DNA of 64,000 bases from Salirhabdus euzebyi (GTDB lineage Bacteria > Bacillota > Bacilli > Bacillales > Alkalibacillaceae), in assembly GCF_014207435.1 (NCBI RefSeq), contig NZ_JACHGH010000005.1:1-64000 (forward strand), in the 5' to 3' direction. The position numbers and the translations under genes are program-made. A model generated the notes under the pieces. It was not told the origin of the DNA. It made no database searches and saw only the letters and a list, made by a program, of their open reading frames with translations. Every line of letters starts with the position of its first letter. Within the stretch, counting starts at the first letter, position 1. Positions 35,213 to 44,445 of this stretch are shown here, in pieces.

Positions 35213-35312
35213 AGCATTAGAAAAACTTGGCTTCTCTCCAAGTGCTTATGGCGAAAGCCATAGTTTTTCTTATACTTTAATCCTTTAACAAAGTTAAACT
35301 TTCTTAAAGTAA
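35213..35312. repeat. Small palindromic intergenic repeat, copy 2
   Basis: Three consecutive hairpins: ACTTGG..CCAAGT, TATGGC-GAAA-GCCATA and the 48-base tail identical to that at 8960-9007. The outer repeats AGAAAAACT and AGTTTTTCT enclose the first two hairpins, so the element could form a branched structure. It fills the space between lap and yuiC. Confidence 0.8.
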
Positions 35313-35334
35313 AAAAAAAGGCCCTTAACAGGCC
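35311..35334 (-). terminator. Probable yuiC terminator
   Basis: Short GGCC / GGCC stem followed by ten T on the minus strand, just after the yuiC stop. Weak stem, strong T-run. Confidence 0.55.
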
Positions 35335-35340
35335 ATATTT

Positions 35341-36027
35341 CTAGCGTTCTAATATTTTTTCACGAAATACTTGCATCGATTCTGTTTCATTTAAAGTAGT
35401 AAGTTGATCTGCTGTAAGTGAACCATCACCTTGTTTCACAACATAAACCTCTACTTCTCTTTTACCCCAATGATTATAAACATCTTCTACAGTTTCATAA
35501 TATAAGTCTATTTTATTTCCTGTAATAGCGCCGCCCTTATCAGCAACCACACCATACCCATAGCCAGGGATATATAGAATTGTACCGATAGGAAACTTAT
35601 TCAAATCAGCTGCAATCGTAGAATACAAATCCCTTGTTACTTTTACACCAGAAAAGGTTACACCATATAAATGGTGCCCTGGGCTTTTACCTGTAGATTC
35701 TGGCCCCGCTGTATAACCTGTTGCAATAACGGTTTCAGTAGGATACTGTGAGAAATCTATGGCCTCTTCTAATGTTTGTGGTGCTGAAATTTCTTGACTA
35801 GATACGTATCTCTTACTAGGTAATAGTTTATTTAAATCTTTTTTTGTTATTTCTGTTTTCTTAACTTGATGTTCAACATCAGATGAAGAAGCCTCTATTG
35901 TTTCCCCTTGTTTGAACCAAGAGTTTAGGTCATCTGCAGTCACATTCGCTATGGAGGAATATGTTACAAATAAAGCACCTAATACCAACATAACCATGAA
36001 AATCCCTTTTGAGATTTTTAATTTCAT
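35341..36027 (-). CDS. yuiC: 3D-domain cell-wall protein YuiC
   Basis: Secreted or membrane-anchored 228-residue protein. An N-terminal membrane segment (about residues 7-25) is followed by a linker, and the C-terminal half is a 3D/double-psi barrel domain ([15 protein letters not shown] near 110; [14 protein letters not shown] and NKIDLYY near 165-185) like lytic transglycosylases of the MltA/Sps type. The three conserved Asp (DKGG, KIDLY and an upstream position) give the domain its name. GAGAGGTG supports the ATG at 36027. Likely cell-wall remodelling in stationary phase or sporulation. Confidence 0.88.
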   Translation of the reverse strand: MKLKISKGIFMVMLVLGALFVTYSSIANVTADDLNSWFKQGETIEASSSDVEHQVKKTEITKKDLNKLLPSKRYVSSQEISAPQTLEEAIDFSQYPTETVIATGYTAGPESTGKSPGHHLYGVTFSGVKVTRDLYSTIAADLNKFPIGTILYIPGYGYGVVADKGGAITGNKIDLYYETVEDVYNHWGKREVEVYVVKQGDGSLTADQLTTLNETESMQVFREKILER

Positions 36028-36148
36028 CGATAACACCTCTCTGAGTGTCATCGTGCCCATTATTTTAAATGTTTATACATTTTTTGATTTTTCTAATATT
36101 ATCCAGTCGAATATAATACCTCGTTAGTAGTGACTCTGCCTAATAAAA

Positions 36149-36183
36149 TAAACGCTGCTACTTTTATAAGTAACAGCGTTTTT
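36149..36183. terminator. yuiB terminator
   Basis: Stem AAACGCTG-CTACTT / AAGTAA-CAGCGTTT with T-rich flanks, adjacent to the yuiB stop on the minus strand. Confidence 0.85.
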
Positions 36184-36184
36184 A

Positions 36185-36508
36185 TTAAAACATTTGATAG
36201 CCTCTTGACCGTAACGTTTTAATGATAATACCCGATACAATCGTTCCAACAAATCCCATTGTCAGAAAAACAATATCAATCATTTTTAAATGAATAAGCT
36301 TCATCCCCAATTCACTTAAAGCCCAACCGGTCTCTGTAAAATATTTACTAAACGGAAAATCATCTACAATTAATATAACAATAATAGGATAGACAATTGC
36401 CATGATCCACGTTTTACGTAATAACATGTTTAGCAAGAATGAAATCCCAAAAAATAAAACAAAAAATAATAGAGAACCTACGAACAAATGTAATATATTC
36501 ATATCCAA
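36185..36508 (-). CDS. yuiB: YuiB-like membrane protein
   Basis: Small integral membrane protein of 107 residues with three hydrophobic segments. AAGGAGG lies 8 bases before the TTG at 36508 (MDMNILHLFV); an ATG at 36502 is possible. Function unknown. The order yumB-yuiB-yuiC is that of B. subtilis. Confidence 0.85.
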   Translation of the reverse strand: MDMNILHLFVGSLLFFVLFFGISFLLNMLLRKTWIMAIVYPIIVILIVDDFPFSKYFTETGWALSELGMKLIHLKMIDIVFLTMGFVGTIVSGIIIKTLRSRGYQMF

Positions 36509-36561
36509 GGAAAGTTCCTCCTTATTCCATGTGGGTACCACAACACGTCTACATTACCACA

Positions 36562-36597
36562 TTAAAATGGCAAAGGCTTTGCATCATGCCTTTGCCA
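36562..36597 (-). terminator. Terminator after yumB
   Basis: Stem TGGCAAAGG / CCTTTGCCA followed by a moderate T-rich tract on the minus strand. Confidence 0.75.
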
Positions 36598-36607
36598 CTT
36601 ATTACGT

Positions 36608-37828
36608 TTATTTAAAGATGTTGAATTTACCTTTTTTCAATAGTAATCCAATTCCGCCTAGTTTTAGTAGGTAACGGTTATCAATAATTTTCTTCATTAC
36701 AGATGCCATCCATCCGAATAATTTACGGGTTCCAAAAACGACTCCTATTGCATCGCCTTCTCCTAATGAAGCAACTGTACCTAGAATATTTGGTGTAAAT
36801 TCTTTAAATTCAGATCCACCTCTAACCATTACTTTTACGTTATGTGCTGCAACATCAGCCATTTGTATAGCAATTTGTGCAGTTGGAGGATATGGGCGAC
36901 CTGTTTCCTCATTCATAATAACAGCACAATCTCCTACTACGATAACATCATCATAATCAGGAGTACGGAGGTCAGGACGAATTTGCACACGGCCACGGTT
37001 TACTTCAAATCCGGATTTTTCAACAATGGAGTTACCACGAACCCCAGCAGCCCATACAAAGTTTTTCGTTTTAATTTCTTCTTGTACACCATCTTTTTCA
37101 ACCACAATCCCGTCAGCAGTTGCTTCCTTAATTGCAGTACCAATTTTGAATTCAACGCCTTTAGCTTCAAGACGGTTCATCGCATATTCCACAAGTTCAG
37201 GATCAAAACCTGCTAAAGCAGAAGGACCAGCTTCAACGGTAACTAAACGTACCTTAGAAGGGTCAATGTCATACTCATGGCAAAGTTCAGGAAGACGGTT
37301 AGCCACTTCCCCTACAAATTCTATTCCAGTAAATCCAGCTCCACCAACTACGATTGTAATTAGTTCTGGTCTTTCTTCTTCCTCATTGTTGTAAAGAGAG
37401 AAGTTATATTCAATCGTATCACGAATGAGACGAGAGGAATTTACGTTATTAATTGTGTAAGCATGCTCTTCAATGCCTTTAATTCCAAATGTAGCTGATT
37501 CAAAACCTAAACCGATTACAAGGTAATCATATTCAAGCTCACCATCTTCAAGAATTACCTTTTTAGCCTTTGGATCAATAGAAATTACTGTATCTTGCAC
37601 AAAATTCACTTTATTAAAGTCCACCACATCTTTAATTGGAATTCTCGTTCTGTCATGGTGAAGTGTGCCTGCAGAGCTTTCATGTAACCATGTTGTTTGA
37701 TAATGATAATCGTGCTTGTTCACCAACGTTAGATCGACTTCGTTTGTTCCAATCATTTTCTGCAATTTAACGGTCGTCATTATACCGCCATACCCTGCTC
37801 CTAACACAACTACTTTAGGTTTCTTCAT
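36608..37828 (-). CDS. yumB: Type II NADH:quinone oxidoreductase (YumB)
   Basis: Membrane-associated flavoprotein that passes electrons from NADH to menaquinone without proton pumping. 406 residues from the chosen ATG, same as B. subtilis YumB by memory. FAD-binding [10 protein letters not shown] is near residues 6-15, NADH-binding [13 protein letters not shown] near 166-178 and the second FAD site VVGDCA near 300; a C-terminal amphipathic region anchors it. Three ATGs are in a row; GGAAG eight bases upstream favours 37828 ([10 protein letters not shown]). A Rex/Fnr-type inverted repeat lies upstream. Confidence 0.92.
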   Translation of the reverse strand: MKKPKVVVLGAGYGGIMTTVKLQKMIGTNEVDLTLVNKHDYHYQTTWLHESSAGTLHHDRTRIPIKDVVDFNKVNFVQDTVISIDPKAKKVILEDGELEYDYLVIGLGFESATFGIKGIEEHAYTINNVNSSRLIRDTIEYNFSLYNNEEEERPELITIVVGGAGFTGIEFVGEVANRLPELCHEYDIDPSKVRLVTVEAGPSALAGFDPELVEYAMNRLEAKGVEFKIGTAIKEATADGIVVEKDGVQEEIKTKNFVWAAGVRGNSIVEKSGFEVNRGRVQIRPDLRTPDYDDVIVVGDCAVIMNEETGRPYPPTAQIAIQMADVAAHNVKVMVRGGSEFKEFTPNILGTVASLGEGDAIGVVFGTRKLFGWMASVMKKIIDNRYLLKLGGIGLLLKKGKFNIFK

Positions 37829-37874
37829 CATCATCACTTCCATCTGTATTTTTTAAATAGCCCAGTTACAAAGT

Positions 37875-37892
37875 TTGTGACATTATTCACTT
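37875..37892. promoter_or_regulatory. Rex- or Fnr-type operator upstream of yumB
   Basis: TTGTGAC-ATTA-TTCACTT has the 7-4-7 layout of a Rex operator with three deviations from TTGTGAA-N4-TTCACAA. It also fits TGTGA-N6-TCACT, the B. subtilis Fnr pattern. A possible minus-strand -10 (AATAAT) lies inside it. NDH-2 genes are known Rex targets in B. subtilis. Confidence 0.5.
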
Positions 37893-37907
37893 ACCTGGAT
37901 ATTAGAA

Positions 37908-37957
37908 AAATTGGCTTATGTATGGATGAAGAAGCCAAATCTTTCTAAAGCCCAAAA
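37908..37957. repeat. Hairpin element between yumB and yumC
   Basis: TTAGAAA..TTGGCTT with AAGCCAA..TTTCTAA forms a two-part stem around a 14-base loop. It resembles the first hairpin of the small palindromic repeats at 8932 and 35213. The remaining sequence up to 38338 is AT-rich; an 88-codon frame there (38003-38269) lacks a ribosome site and is not called. Confidence 0.5.
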
Positions 37958-38338
37958 AGTAGATTTTTAAACTAAATATAATATTTGAAATAATAAGTTC
38001 GAATGGAAAATTGTCACAAATTCGTAATATTTATATCTACACTACATCATAGAACTTTTTATTTTTATTTTCAACCCTTAAGCAGTAATTCATTCGTTTC
38101 TGATTTTTCAGATTTTTTTAATAATATTCAGAAATTAGAGGCTTGGGAAAAGATAAAAGAAGGCGTATATGTTAAAATAAAGGAAACTCACCTATTAGCG
38201 TTTACTGGTTACAATGCCTTTATCCATCTTCTTAATCGTGTTATATCATTTAGGTATTCTTCAAGCTAACACGGTATACTTGTTAATATGGTAAGATATT
38301 ATAATGAAGTAACTACATTAGAATTGGGGGAAATAAAT

Positions 38339-39328
38339 GTGACAGATAAAGTATATGACATTACAATAATCGGCGCTGGCCCGGTAGGATTATTTACAGC
38401 ATTTTATGGTGGAATGAGACAAGCTAGCGTGAAAATCATTGAAAGCTTACCGCATATTGGCGGTCAATTGTCTGCATTATATCCGGAAAAATATATATAT
38501 GATGTTGCTGGTTTTCCTAAGGTTCGAGCTCAGGAACTTGTCGATAATTTAATGGAGCAAGCAGGCCAGTTTGATCCTGAAATCGTGGTGGATCAATCAG
38601 TTGAAAGCATTGAAAAACAAGAAGATGGTACCTTTAAATTAAGTACAAATAAAGAAGTTCATTACACAAAAGCAGTTATTATTACAGCAGGTAACGGAGC
38701 CTTCCAACCTCGTCGTCTACGATTAGACGATACAGAGAAGTATGAAGCAACGAATCTCCATTACCATGTATCAAATATGAATGCTTTTGCTGATAAAAAT
38801 GTGTTAATTTGTGGTGGTGGAGATTCAGCTGTTGATTGGTCTCTCATGCTTGAGCCAATTGCTAAAAAGGTGACATTAGTTCACCGCCGAGACAGCTTCC
38901 GTGCCCATGAACATAGCGTAGAAAGACTGAAAAATTCATCCGTTGATATTAAGACTCCATTTAACCCAATTGAGTTAATTGGAGAAGAGCGTGTGGAAAA
39001 GGTCGTTTTACAAGAAGTAAAGGGTGAAAATACGGAAACTATTGATGTGGATTCACTAATTGTAAACTATGGCTTTGTTTCCTCATTAGGCCCAATTAAA
39101 AATTGGGGACTAGAATTAGACAAGAATAGTATTGTTGTTAACTCTAAAATGGAAACAAATATACCTGGCATATACGCTGCTGGTGATATTTGTACATATC
39201 CTGGAAAGGTCAACCTTATTGCTTCAGGCTTTGGGGAAGGACCAACCGCAGTGAATAACGCCAAGGCATATATTGATCCAGATGCAAAAGTTCAACCTAA
39301 ACACTCTACAAGTCTGTTTGATAATTAA
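38339..39328 (+). CDS. yumC: Ferredoxin/flavodoxin-NADP+ reductase (YumC)
   Basis: Thioredoxin-reductase-like FAD enzyme that exchanges electrons between NADPH and ferredoxin or flavodoxin. 329 residues. FAD site [18 protein letters not shown] near residues 8-25, NADP site [12 protein letters not shown] near 155-166, second FAD motif GIYAAGDI near 280. It lacks the CxxC of thioredoxin reductases, as expected for this group. GGGGG with 9-base spacing supports the GTG at 38339 ([10 protein letters not shown]) rather than the upstream ATG. Divergent from yumB, as in B. subtilis. Confidence 0.95.
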   Translation: MTDKVYDITIIGAGPVGLFTAFYGGMRQASVKIIESLPHIGGQLSALYPEKYIYDVAGFPKVRAQELVDNLMEQAGQFDPEIVVDQSVESIEKQEDGTFKLSTNKEVHYTKAVIITAGNGAFQPRRLRLDDTEKYEATNLHYHVSNMNAFADKNVLICGGGDSAVDWSLMLEPIAKKVTLVHRRDSFRAHEHSVERLKNSSVDIKTPFNPIELIGEERVEKVVLQEVKGENTETIDVDSLIVNYGFVSSLGPIKNWGLELDKNSIVVNSKMETNIPGIYAAGDICTYPGKVNLIASGFGEGPTAVNNAKAYIDPDAKVQPKHSTSLFDN

Positions 39329-39336
39329 TACTCATC

Positions 39337-39367
39337 CTCCTTGTTAAGAACAAGGAGGGTTTTTTGT
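39337..39367 (+). terminator. yumC terminator
   Basis: Perfect stem CCTCCTTGTT / AACAAGGAGG followed by six T. Confidence 0.95.
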
Positions 39368-39445
39368 ATGTCTATCAAATAGTTGTCTTTTGGAAATGAC
39401 AGTGACTATATTTCAACTCTCTTCTACTCTTATTTATGGATCCTC

Positions 39446-39468
39446 ATATTTCCGTAGCGGTTGGGACT
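39446..39468. repeat. Solo remnant of the B-module right end
   Basis: ATTTCCGTAGCGGTTGG matches the end of module B and its flank in unit 2 (22773-22789). Nothing else of the element remains recognisable here. Confidence 0.65.
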
Positions 39469-39518
39469 CACACATTAAGTTATCGTTAATATATCTTTCA
39501 CATGAAAAAGACCGTAAT

Positions 39519-39553
39519 AAAAAAGGTTCTGACTTCAAACAGAAGCCAAAACC
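39519..39553 (-). terminator. yutM terminator
   Basis: Stem GGTTTTGGCTTC / GAAGTCAGAACC (two wobble pairs) followed by TTTTTTATT on the minus strand, 14 bases after the stop. Confidence 0.8.
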
Positions 39554-39566
39554 CTTCATATCATAT

Positions 39567-39923
39567 TTAACAGTTTTCCGGTGTGCCTGTGTTCGTAGCA
39601 GTCTTAAAAGACGTTCCACATCCACAAGAAACGATAGCGTTCGGATTATCAATTGTAAATCCGCCACCCATCATGTTTTGTTTAAAATCAATTTTAGTCC
39701 CTTTTATAATGGGGATATCCTCTTTATTAACTACAATAGGGATTCCATTTAATTCGTACGTTTCATCTTTATCAGTTATGTCATAATCGAAGCCCATTGA
39801 GTATGATAAGCCGCTACAGCCTCCACCCTTTACACCAAAACGAAGATGTACTGTTGCCTGGTCCTCGTCCTGCATCATTTCTTTTATTTGTAAGCTTGCA
39901 TTATCTGTAATGGTTAAAGCCAT
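39567..39923 (-). CDS. yutM: HesB/IscA-type Fe-S carrier YutM
   Basis: A-type iron-sulfur carrier of 118 residues. The three cluster Cys are in GGGCSGLSY (near 40) and CGCG (near 106-109), the standard C-x(n)-CxC pattern. GGAGGGTGAG precedes the ATG at 39923 (MALTITDNA); the longer open frame is not supported. With yutI and yuzD nearby it forms a group of Fe-S/redox genes. Equivalent to ErpA in function by family. Confidence 0.93.
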   Translation of the reverse strand: MALTITDNASLQIKEMMQDEDQATVHLRFGVKGGGCSGLSYSMGFDYDITDKDETYELNGIPIVVNKEDIPIIKGTKIDFKQNMMGGGFTIDNPNAIVSCGCGTSFKTATNTGTPENC

Positions 39924-39978
39924 AATACTCACCCTCCTTCTCTTCCAGTATACTACCAATAATTTGTTGGTTCAATTT

Positions 39979-40836
39979 TTAAGACTCCCAAATAAAGACA
40001 CCTTTAGCAACTGTTTCTGCAGGCCCTCGCATCCATACTCGGTTATCGATAGACCATGTAATCCAAAGATCTCCACCACTTAAATGAACACAAATTTCAT
40101 CCTCTTTATTACTATAACCATTTAACACAGCAGCAACTACTGCAGCACAAGCACCAGTCCCACAAGCCTCCGTAACACCAGACCCTCTTTCCCACACACG
40201 AAAGTTAATTTCTGTAGGATTCATTATTTCAATAAATTCAACATTTACCCCCTCTGGGAATCGATCATCTGTTGAGATAATAGGACCTAATTCATATAGC
40301 GGGGCTTGATTTATGTCATCGACAAAAAATACAGCATGTGGGTTCCCCATGGAAACAGCTGTCACTTGTAGTTTTGTATTATTAGCTATAAACGTTTCTT
40401 TGATCACTTCACTTTTATCTTCTCCAAGCATTGGAATTTCTTTTCTAGAAAGAATTGGTTCCCCCATATCCACTGTTATAGAGATTACTTTTCCATCCTC
40501 AACTTGGACATGAGCCTCCACAATTCCTGCTTTTGTTTCTATATGAAAACTTTTACCTTTAACTAATTGATGGTCATAAGCATACTTTGCTACACAGCGA
40601 AGTCCATTGCCACAGTTTTTTCCTTCTGATCCATCTTTATTAAAAATTCTCATACCAATTTCAGCCTTATCGGAAGGGGTAATTAGTATCAGACCGTCTG
40701 AACCTATTCCTGTATGGACATTCGAAACTGATTTAGCAATTGCTCCTAAATGCTCTTCTTGTAACGGTTCTTCAAACGTGTTGACGTATATATAGTTATT
40801 ACCTAGTCCGTGCATTTTTGTAAATGAAATTTCCAT
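39979..40836 (-). CDS. dapF: Diaminopimelate epimerase
   Basis: Interconverts LL- and meso-diaminopimelate for lysine and peptidoglycan. 285 residues. Both catalytic Cys are seen, in [12 protein letters not shown] near residues 74-85 and ACGTGACAA near 225-233. N-terminal [12 protein letters not shown] is typical. GGGGTGAC precedes the ATG. Order yutM-dapF-yuzB-yuzD as in B. subtilis. Confidence 0.97.
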   Translation of the reverse strand: MEISFTKMHGLGNNYIYVNTFEEPLQEEHLGAIAKSVSNVHTGIGSDGLILITPSDKAEIGMRIFNKDGSEGKNCGNGLRCVAKYAYDHQLVKGKSFHIETKAGIVEAHVQVEDGKVISITVDMGEPILSRKEIPMLGEDKSEVIKETFIANNTKLQVTAVSMGNPHAVFFVDDINQAPLYELGPIISTDDRFPEGVNVEFIEIMNPTEINFRVWERGSGVTEACGTGACAAVVAAVLNGYSNKEDEICVHLSGGDLWITWSIDNRVWMRGPAETVAKGVFIWES

Positions 40837-40857
40837 TTCTAGTCACCCCACTAAATT

Positions 40858-41094
40858 TTAAAATAAAGGGTTTTCCTCTAAGTGCTTATAAACATTTTCC
40901 ACTAATTCTTCTGCAGTATCAGCTGTTACACATTCTCCATTTACAATAGCAAACAGAGACATCGAACATATCCCACAGTGGCTTGTACATCCATATTCTA
41001 TAACATCAAGGTCTGGGTCCCTATCAAGCTCTTCTAACGCCTTTTGAGAACCACTTGCCAAGTTGTTTACACAAAATTCTATGATAGGATTCAT
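40858..41094 (-). CDS. yuzB: DUF1450 protein YuzB
   Basis: A 78-residue small protein with Cys in IIEFCVNN and CTSHCGIC, a CxxxxxCxxC-like arrangement that suggests metal or Fe-S binding. GAGGAG with 8-base spacing supports the ATG at 41094 (MNPIIEFCV), which gives the length remembered for B. subtilis YuzB. Function unknown. It lies 21 bases ahead of dapF and may share its transcript. Confidence 0.9.
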   Translation of the reverse strand: MNPIIEFCVNNLASGSQKALEELDRDPDLDVIEYGCTSHCGICSMSLFAIVNGECVTADTAEELVENVYKHLEENPLF

Positions 41095-41176
41095 CCCGTT
41101 CACTCCTCGCTTATCCATGTTGATGAATCATTTTTTAATTTGGCTGTTTTCTAATAGATTGTCGTTTTTCATAATA

Positions 41177-41196
41177 GATGGAAAATGCGGAGTAAC
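41177..41196. repeat. Solo terminal-repeat remnant of the composite element
   Basis: GATGGAAAATGCGGAGTAAC matches the end of unit 3 (GATAGAAAATGCGACGTAAC, 46628-46647) at 17 of 20 positions. It abuts the CTCCTAATAA tandem array. Confidence 0.5.
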
Positions 41197-41365
41197 TTAT
41201 GATTAGCTCCTAATAAACATAGAGGAACAGCGAATAAACTAACAAGAAATCCTGATACACTGTAACTTACTCCTAATAACTCCATCTTAACTCCTAAAAA
41301 AAGCCCAGAACTTACGAAAATTTACAATGAACTCCTAATAAACAGGAGTGGAACATCGGCACCAG
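41197..41365. repeat. Degenerate tandem array of CTCCTAATAA boxes
   Basis: CTCCTAATAA occurs at 41207, 41270 and 41332, spaced 63 and 62 bases apart, with further ACTCCT variants between. The first and third copies continue similarly (AACAT/AACAG..GGAACA). It fills the 311-base gap between yuzB and yuzD; no gene is seen. Confidence 0.65.
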
Positions 41366-41405
41366 GGAAAAACAACAACAATCTTTAGGAAAAGAGTCTC
41401 ATTTA

Positions 41406-41732
41406 TTATTCGACTTGGTTAATCCCTTTTTGTTCAAGTAACTGATAAATTGTTTTTAGCTTTGGATTCCCTTCCCCTGCTACTTCATCATCTACTAAAA
41501 CAACCGGGTAAAAAAATTCTTCCTCTACAACACGCTGTGCAAATTCTTGATTTTTTTTATTATTTGGTGGAGAAAATATATCTATATAAGCATATTCTAT
41601 CCCATCATTTCCATATTTACGTGAGATAGCAGCTTGTAGCCATTCATACGTGTCCTTGGAACTTGGTAAATTTACACAACTTGGGCACAGTTGATCGGCC
41701 CCATAAACTGTAATTTCCACAGTCTTTCCCAT
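41406..41732 (-). CDS. yuzD: YuzD (DUF1462), thioredoxin-like
   Basis: A 108-residue protein of the DUF1462 family. LCPSCVNLPSS near residues 15-25 has a CxxC motif after a beta strand, and the pattern EITVYGADQLCPSC looks thioredoxin-like. AGGGGGTC precedes the ATG. It sits beside the NifU-like yutI gene (divergent), suggesting redox or Fe-S-related work. Function unproven. Confidence 0.88.
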   Translation of the reverse strand: MGKTVEITVYGADQLCPSCVNLPSSKDTYEWLQAAISRKYGNDGIEYAYIDIFSPPNNKKNQEFAQRVVEEEFFYPVVLVDDEVAGEGNPKLKTIYQLLEQKGINQVE

Positions 41733-41954
41733 GAAAAGACCCCCTACTTAAGTTAATACTGACTTAAACATTATATTGTTATTTTACAAAAGGTTGAAAT
41801 AAAGATAAAATAAAAAAGCTTTTGAAACATCATAACATATGCATATTCTATATTATCTCCCAAACAAAATAATTGAAAAACAAGTTGTCCAGAATAGATT
41901 TTTTTATAAAAAGGTTTTATAATAGACATAGAGTGAGAAAGGAGAAGATGGTCG

Positions 41955-42176
41955 ATGTTTGAACAAGTTAATGAAGTTATAGGCAAACTGCGTCCATTCT
42001 TACTGCGTGACGGTGGGGATGTTGAATTAGTAGATGTAGAAGATGGCATTGTTCGCCTTCGTCTCATGGGTGCTTGTGGAAGCTGCCCAAGCTCAACCAT
42101 AACACTAAAAGCTGGAATTGAGCGTGCATTGGTTGCAGAAGTTCCAGGAGTTCGCGAAGTTGAACAAGTATTTTAA
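41955..42176 (+). CDS. yutI: NifU C-terminal domain Fe-S scaffold (YutI, Nfu type)
   Basis: A 73-residue Nfu-type protein that carries a 4Fe-4S cluster between monomers. The cluster motif CGSCPSS (CxxC) is near residues 41-47, preceded by [23 protein letters not shown] with 9-base spacing supports the ATG. The gene is alone on the plus strand and ends in a terminator shared with thrB. Confidence 0.94.
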   Translation: MFEQVNEVIGKLRPFLLRDGGDVELVDVEDGIVRLRLMGACGSCPSSTITLKAGIERALVAEVPGVREVEQVF

Positions 42177-42185
42177 TTATATATA

Positions 42186-42220
42186 AAAGAGCTGGTGTAT
42201 AAATCACCAGCTCTTTTTTT
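42186..42220. terminator. Bidirectional terminator yutI / thrB
   Basis: Stem AAAGAGCTGGTG / CACCAGCTCTTT with T-runs on both strands. Its plus-strand end touches the thrB stop at 42219. Confidence 0.93.
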
Positions 42221-43148
42221 AATGTGTTTTTTGTGCAGAAGAAACATTTACTTCGACCTTCATCCCCTCTTCTTCCACATTTAATATTTTCCATCTTATA
42301 TTTGGATACTTCTCTTTCCAACCTTCCAAAAGTAATTTTGACTCATGTTTTTTAAAAATACTAATCATAGTCGGTCCTGCTCCACTTAGGAAAGTGCCAT
42401 AAGCACCCTCCGCCCTCATATATCCTACCAGTTCATCAAAGTGTGGGATAAACTGTTTTCTAAAGGGCTGATGGAATAAATCCATTTCCATTATCTCTCC
42501 TAACATAGCATAATCCTCTTGTATGATAGCTGCAGTACACATATTTGCTATTGCGCTCCCTTCAATACTATTCAAAAAGGATAATGTTTTCGGTAGAGCT
42601 TCTCTCGCCATTTTGGTCTTTAGTTCAAAGTTAGGAATAGCAGAAACAAAGTCGACAGTATTCATTTGGTTCTTTTTCACGTAATACAAATCTTTTCTAT
42701 TATAATAAGCTACTACACATCCACCTAGAAAAGAGGGAACAACATTATCAGGATGTCCTTCAAGCTCTGATGCAATAAGAAGTTTGCTTTTCATTGGTAA
42801 ATCTAGGTCTAAAATTTGGTTAGCTAATTCAACTCCAGCTACCGTTACAGCACCACTGCTTCCTAAGCCCCTAGCAATAGGTATGTCACTAAAAACATCA
42901 CAATGATACGGTGGCAACGAAGTAAACCCAAATTTATGTGCTACAAACAAAGCAGTTTGATAAATGAGATTGTCTTTCCCTTCAGGCATATGCCTGTTGT
43001 TGTCATCTTTTTGAATAAAACACCATTGTTCTCCAGGAGAACATTCTATAGTGAAAAAAAGATTAAGGGCAATCCCAATAGAATCAAAACCGGGACCAAT
43101 GTTTGAAGTGCTGGCAGGAACCTTTATCCGAAAGCATTTTTGATTCAT
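42219..43148 (-). CDS. thrB: Homoserine kinase
   Basis: Phosphorylates homoserine in threonine synthesis. 309 residues of the GHMP kinase family. The ATP loop [16 protein letters not shown] is near residues 89-104; N-terminal [14 protein letters not shown] binds substrate, and [13 protein letters not shown] near 258 is the third GHMP motif. The ATG overlaps the thrC stop by four bases (ATGA). The homoserine dehydrogenase gene hom, adjacent in B. subtilis, is absent here. Confidence 0.97.
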   Translation of the reverse strand: MNQKCFRIKVPASTSNIGPGFDSIGIALNLFFTIECSPGEQWCFIQKDDNNRHMPEGKDNLIYQTALFVAHKFGFTSLPPYHCDVFSDIPIARGLGSSGAVTVAGVELANQILDLDLPMKSKLLIASELEGHPDNVVPSFLGGCVVAYYNRKDLYYVKKNQMNTVDFVSAIPNFELKTKMAREALPKTLSFLNSIEGSAIANMCTAAIIQEDYAMLGEIMEMDLFHQPFRKQFIPHFDELVGYMRAEGAYGTFLSGAGPTMISIFKKHESKLLLEGWKEKYPNIRWKILNVEEEGMKVEVNVSSAQKTH

Positions 43149-44209
43149 ATAAATACACTCTTTCTTATCTCATTCCTAATCACTTCATAGTCATTCGGTA
43201 AAATAACGGGTTTAATTTCACTAGAATCCACCGCTACAACAGGATCCTTTAAACCATTACCAGTTAAAACAGAAACAATTACCTTGCCACTAGGTAGCTT
43301 TCCTGCTTTCTTTGTTTTCATTAACCCTGCAATAGAAGCACAAGAACCAGGCTCTGCAAACACACCTTCATTTTTTGCTAACCATTTATATGCATCGATT
43401 ATTTCATCGTCGGTAACTTCATTAATTTCTCCAACTGATTGCTGTGCTGCTTCAACAGCTGATTTCCAACTTGCAGGATTTCCAATTCTAATTGCAGTCG
43501 CTATTGTTTCAGGATTAGGTATCATTTCGTTTCTCACTATAGCAGCAGCTCCACTTGCTTCAAAACCCATCATATGTGGCAAACGATAACCATACGCTTC
43601 ATGGTATTCTTTAAATCCTTTCCAATAAGCTGTTATATTGCCAGCATTACCGACAGGGATAAATAAATAATCTGGTGCCTTACCTAATTGGTCACACACT
43701 TCAAACGCAGCTGTTTTTTGGCCTTCAATACGATAAGGGTTTATCGAATTAACTAACGTAACTGCTTCTTGCTCACTAACTTCCTTGACTATTTTTAACG
43801 CATCATCAAAATTCCCTTGAATAGAGAAGATTTCTGCCCCATACATAACAGCTTGCGCTAATTTACCTTGGGCAATTTTTCCCTCTGGAATAACGATAAT
43901 ACATCTTAGTCCAGCCTTGGCAGCAAAGGCTGCTGCTGATGCAGACGTATTTCCCGTTGAAGCACAAATAACAGCTTCCGAACCTTCTTCCATTGCCTTT
44001 GCAATAGCCAATACCATCCCTCTATCCTTAAAGGAACCAGTTGGATTATGGCCTTCTACTTTCACATACACTTCAGATTCTAAGAGCGCTGAAAGCTTAT
44101 CTAGCTTCAAAAGCGGTGTATTCCCTTCATGAAGCGTGAGAGAAGGGGTTTCCTTATTAATTGGTAACCAATTTTTATAATAATCGATAAGACCGTTCCA
44201 TTTAAGCAT
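43145..44209 (-). CDS. thrC: Threonine synthase
   Basis: PLP enzyme forming threonine from phosphohomoserine. 354 residues. PLP Lys lies in [10 protein letters not shown] near residues 53-62, the phosphate-binding loop is PVGNAGNI near 185, and the N terminus [11 protein letters not shown] is typical. AGGAGGAGAAAAT before the ATG at 44209 (MLKWNGLID) overrides a longer open frame. First gene of thrC-thrB. No T-box leader is seen in the 230 bases upstream. Confidence 0.96.
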   Translation of the reverse strand: MLKWNGLIDYYKNWLPINKETPSLTLHEGNTPLLKLDKLSALLESEVYVKVEGHNPTGSFKDRGMVLAIAKAMEEGSEAVICASTGNTSASAAAFAAKAGLRCIIVIPEGKIAQGKLAQAVMYGAEIFSIQGNFDDALKIVKEVSEQEAVTLVNSINPYRIEGQKTAAFEVCDQLGKAPDYLFIPVGNAGNITAYWKGFKEYHEAYGYRLPHMMGFEASGAAAIVRNEMIPNPETIATAIRIGNPASWKSAVEAAQQSVGEINEVTDDEIIDAYKWLAKNEGVFAEPGSCASIAGLMKTKKAGKLPSGKVIVSVLTGNGLKDPVVAVDSSEIKPVILPNDYEVIRNEIRKSVFI

Positions 44210-44366
44210 ATTTTCTCCTCCTAAAGCACAACTAATTGTATCCCAATAGCGCACAATTGTATTTATGTGGTAGACATTATATCGCGAATTTTAAAAAGTA
44301 TCAACCTTATTTCAAGAAGTATAAAGGATTTTTTTATTCTCGACTTTCTTTTTGTGTGGAAAAGCA

Positions 44367-44392
44367 TAAATCGTGAAAGTAATTGTCGAAAT
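44367..44392 (+). promoter_or_regulatory. Candidate sigma-D promoter of the chemoreceptor gene
   Basis: TAAA (44367-44370), 14 bases, GTCGAAAT (44385-44392). The sigma-D consensus is TAAA-N15-GCCGATAT; the -10 matches at six of eight positions. It lies 54 bases before the start codon and would place the gene in the flagellar/chemotaxis regulon. Confidence 0.5.
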
Positions 44393-44445
44393 ATTAAAGT
44401 AAATGTACAATAGAGGAAAGTTACACACTATTTGGAGGTGGGTTG

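Noticed and set aside
38003-38269. Plus-strand frame of 88 codons between yumB and yumC
   Set aside because: No Shine-Dalgarno sequence, biased AT-rich composition, and no family resemblance; treated as intergenic.
41160-41400. CRISPR array
   Set aside because: The regular 62-base spacing is of a short 10-base box with related intervening sequence, not of 25-40-base repeats with unique spacers, and no cas genes are near.
44210-44366. T-box or other leader for thrC
   Set aside because: No AGGGUGGNACCGCG-like antiterminator bulge and no leader terminator could be found.
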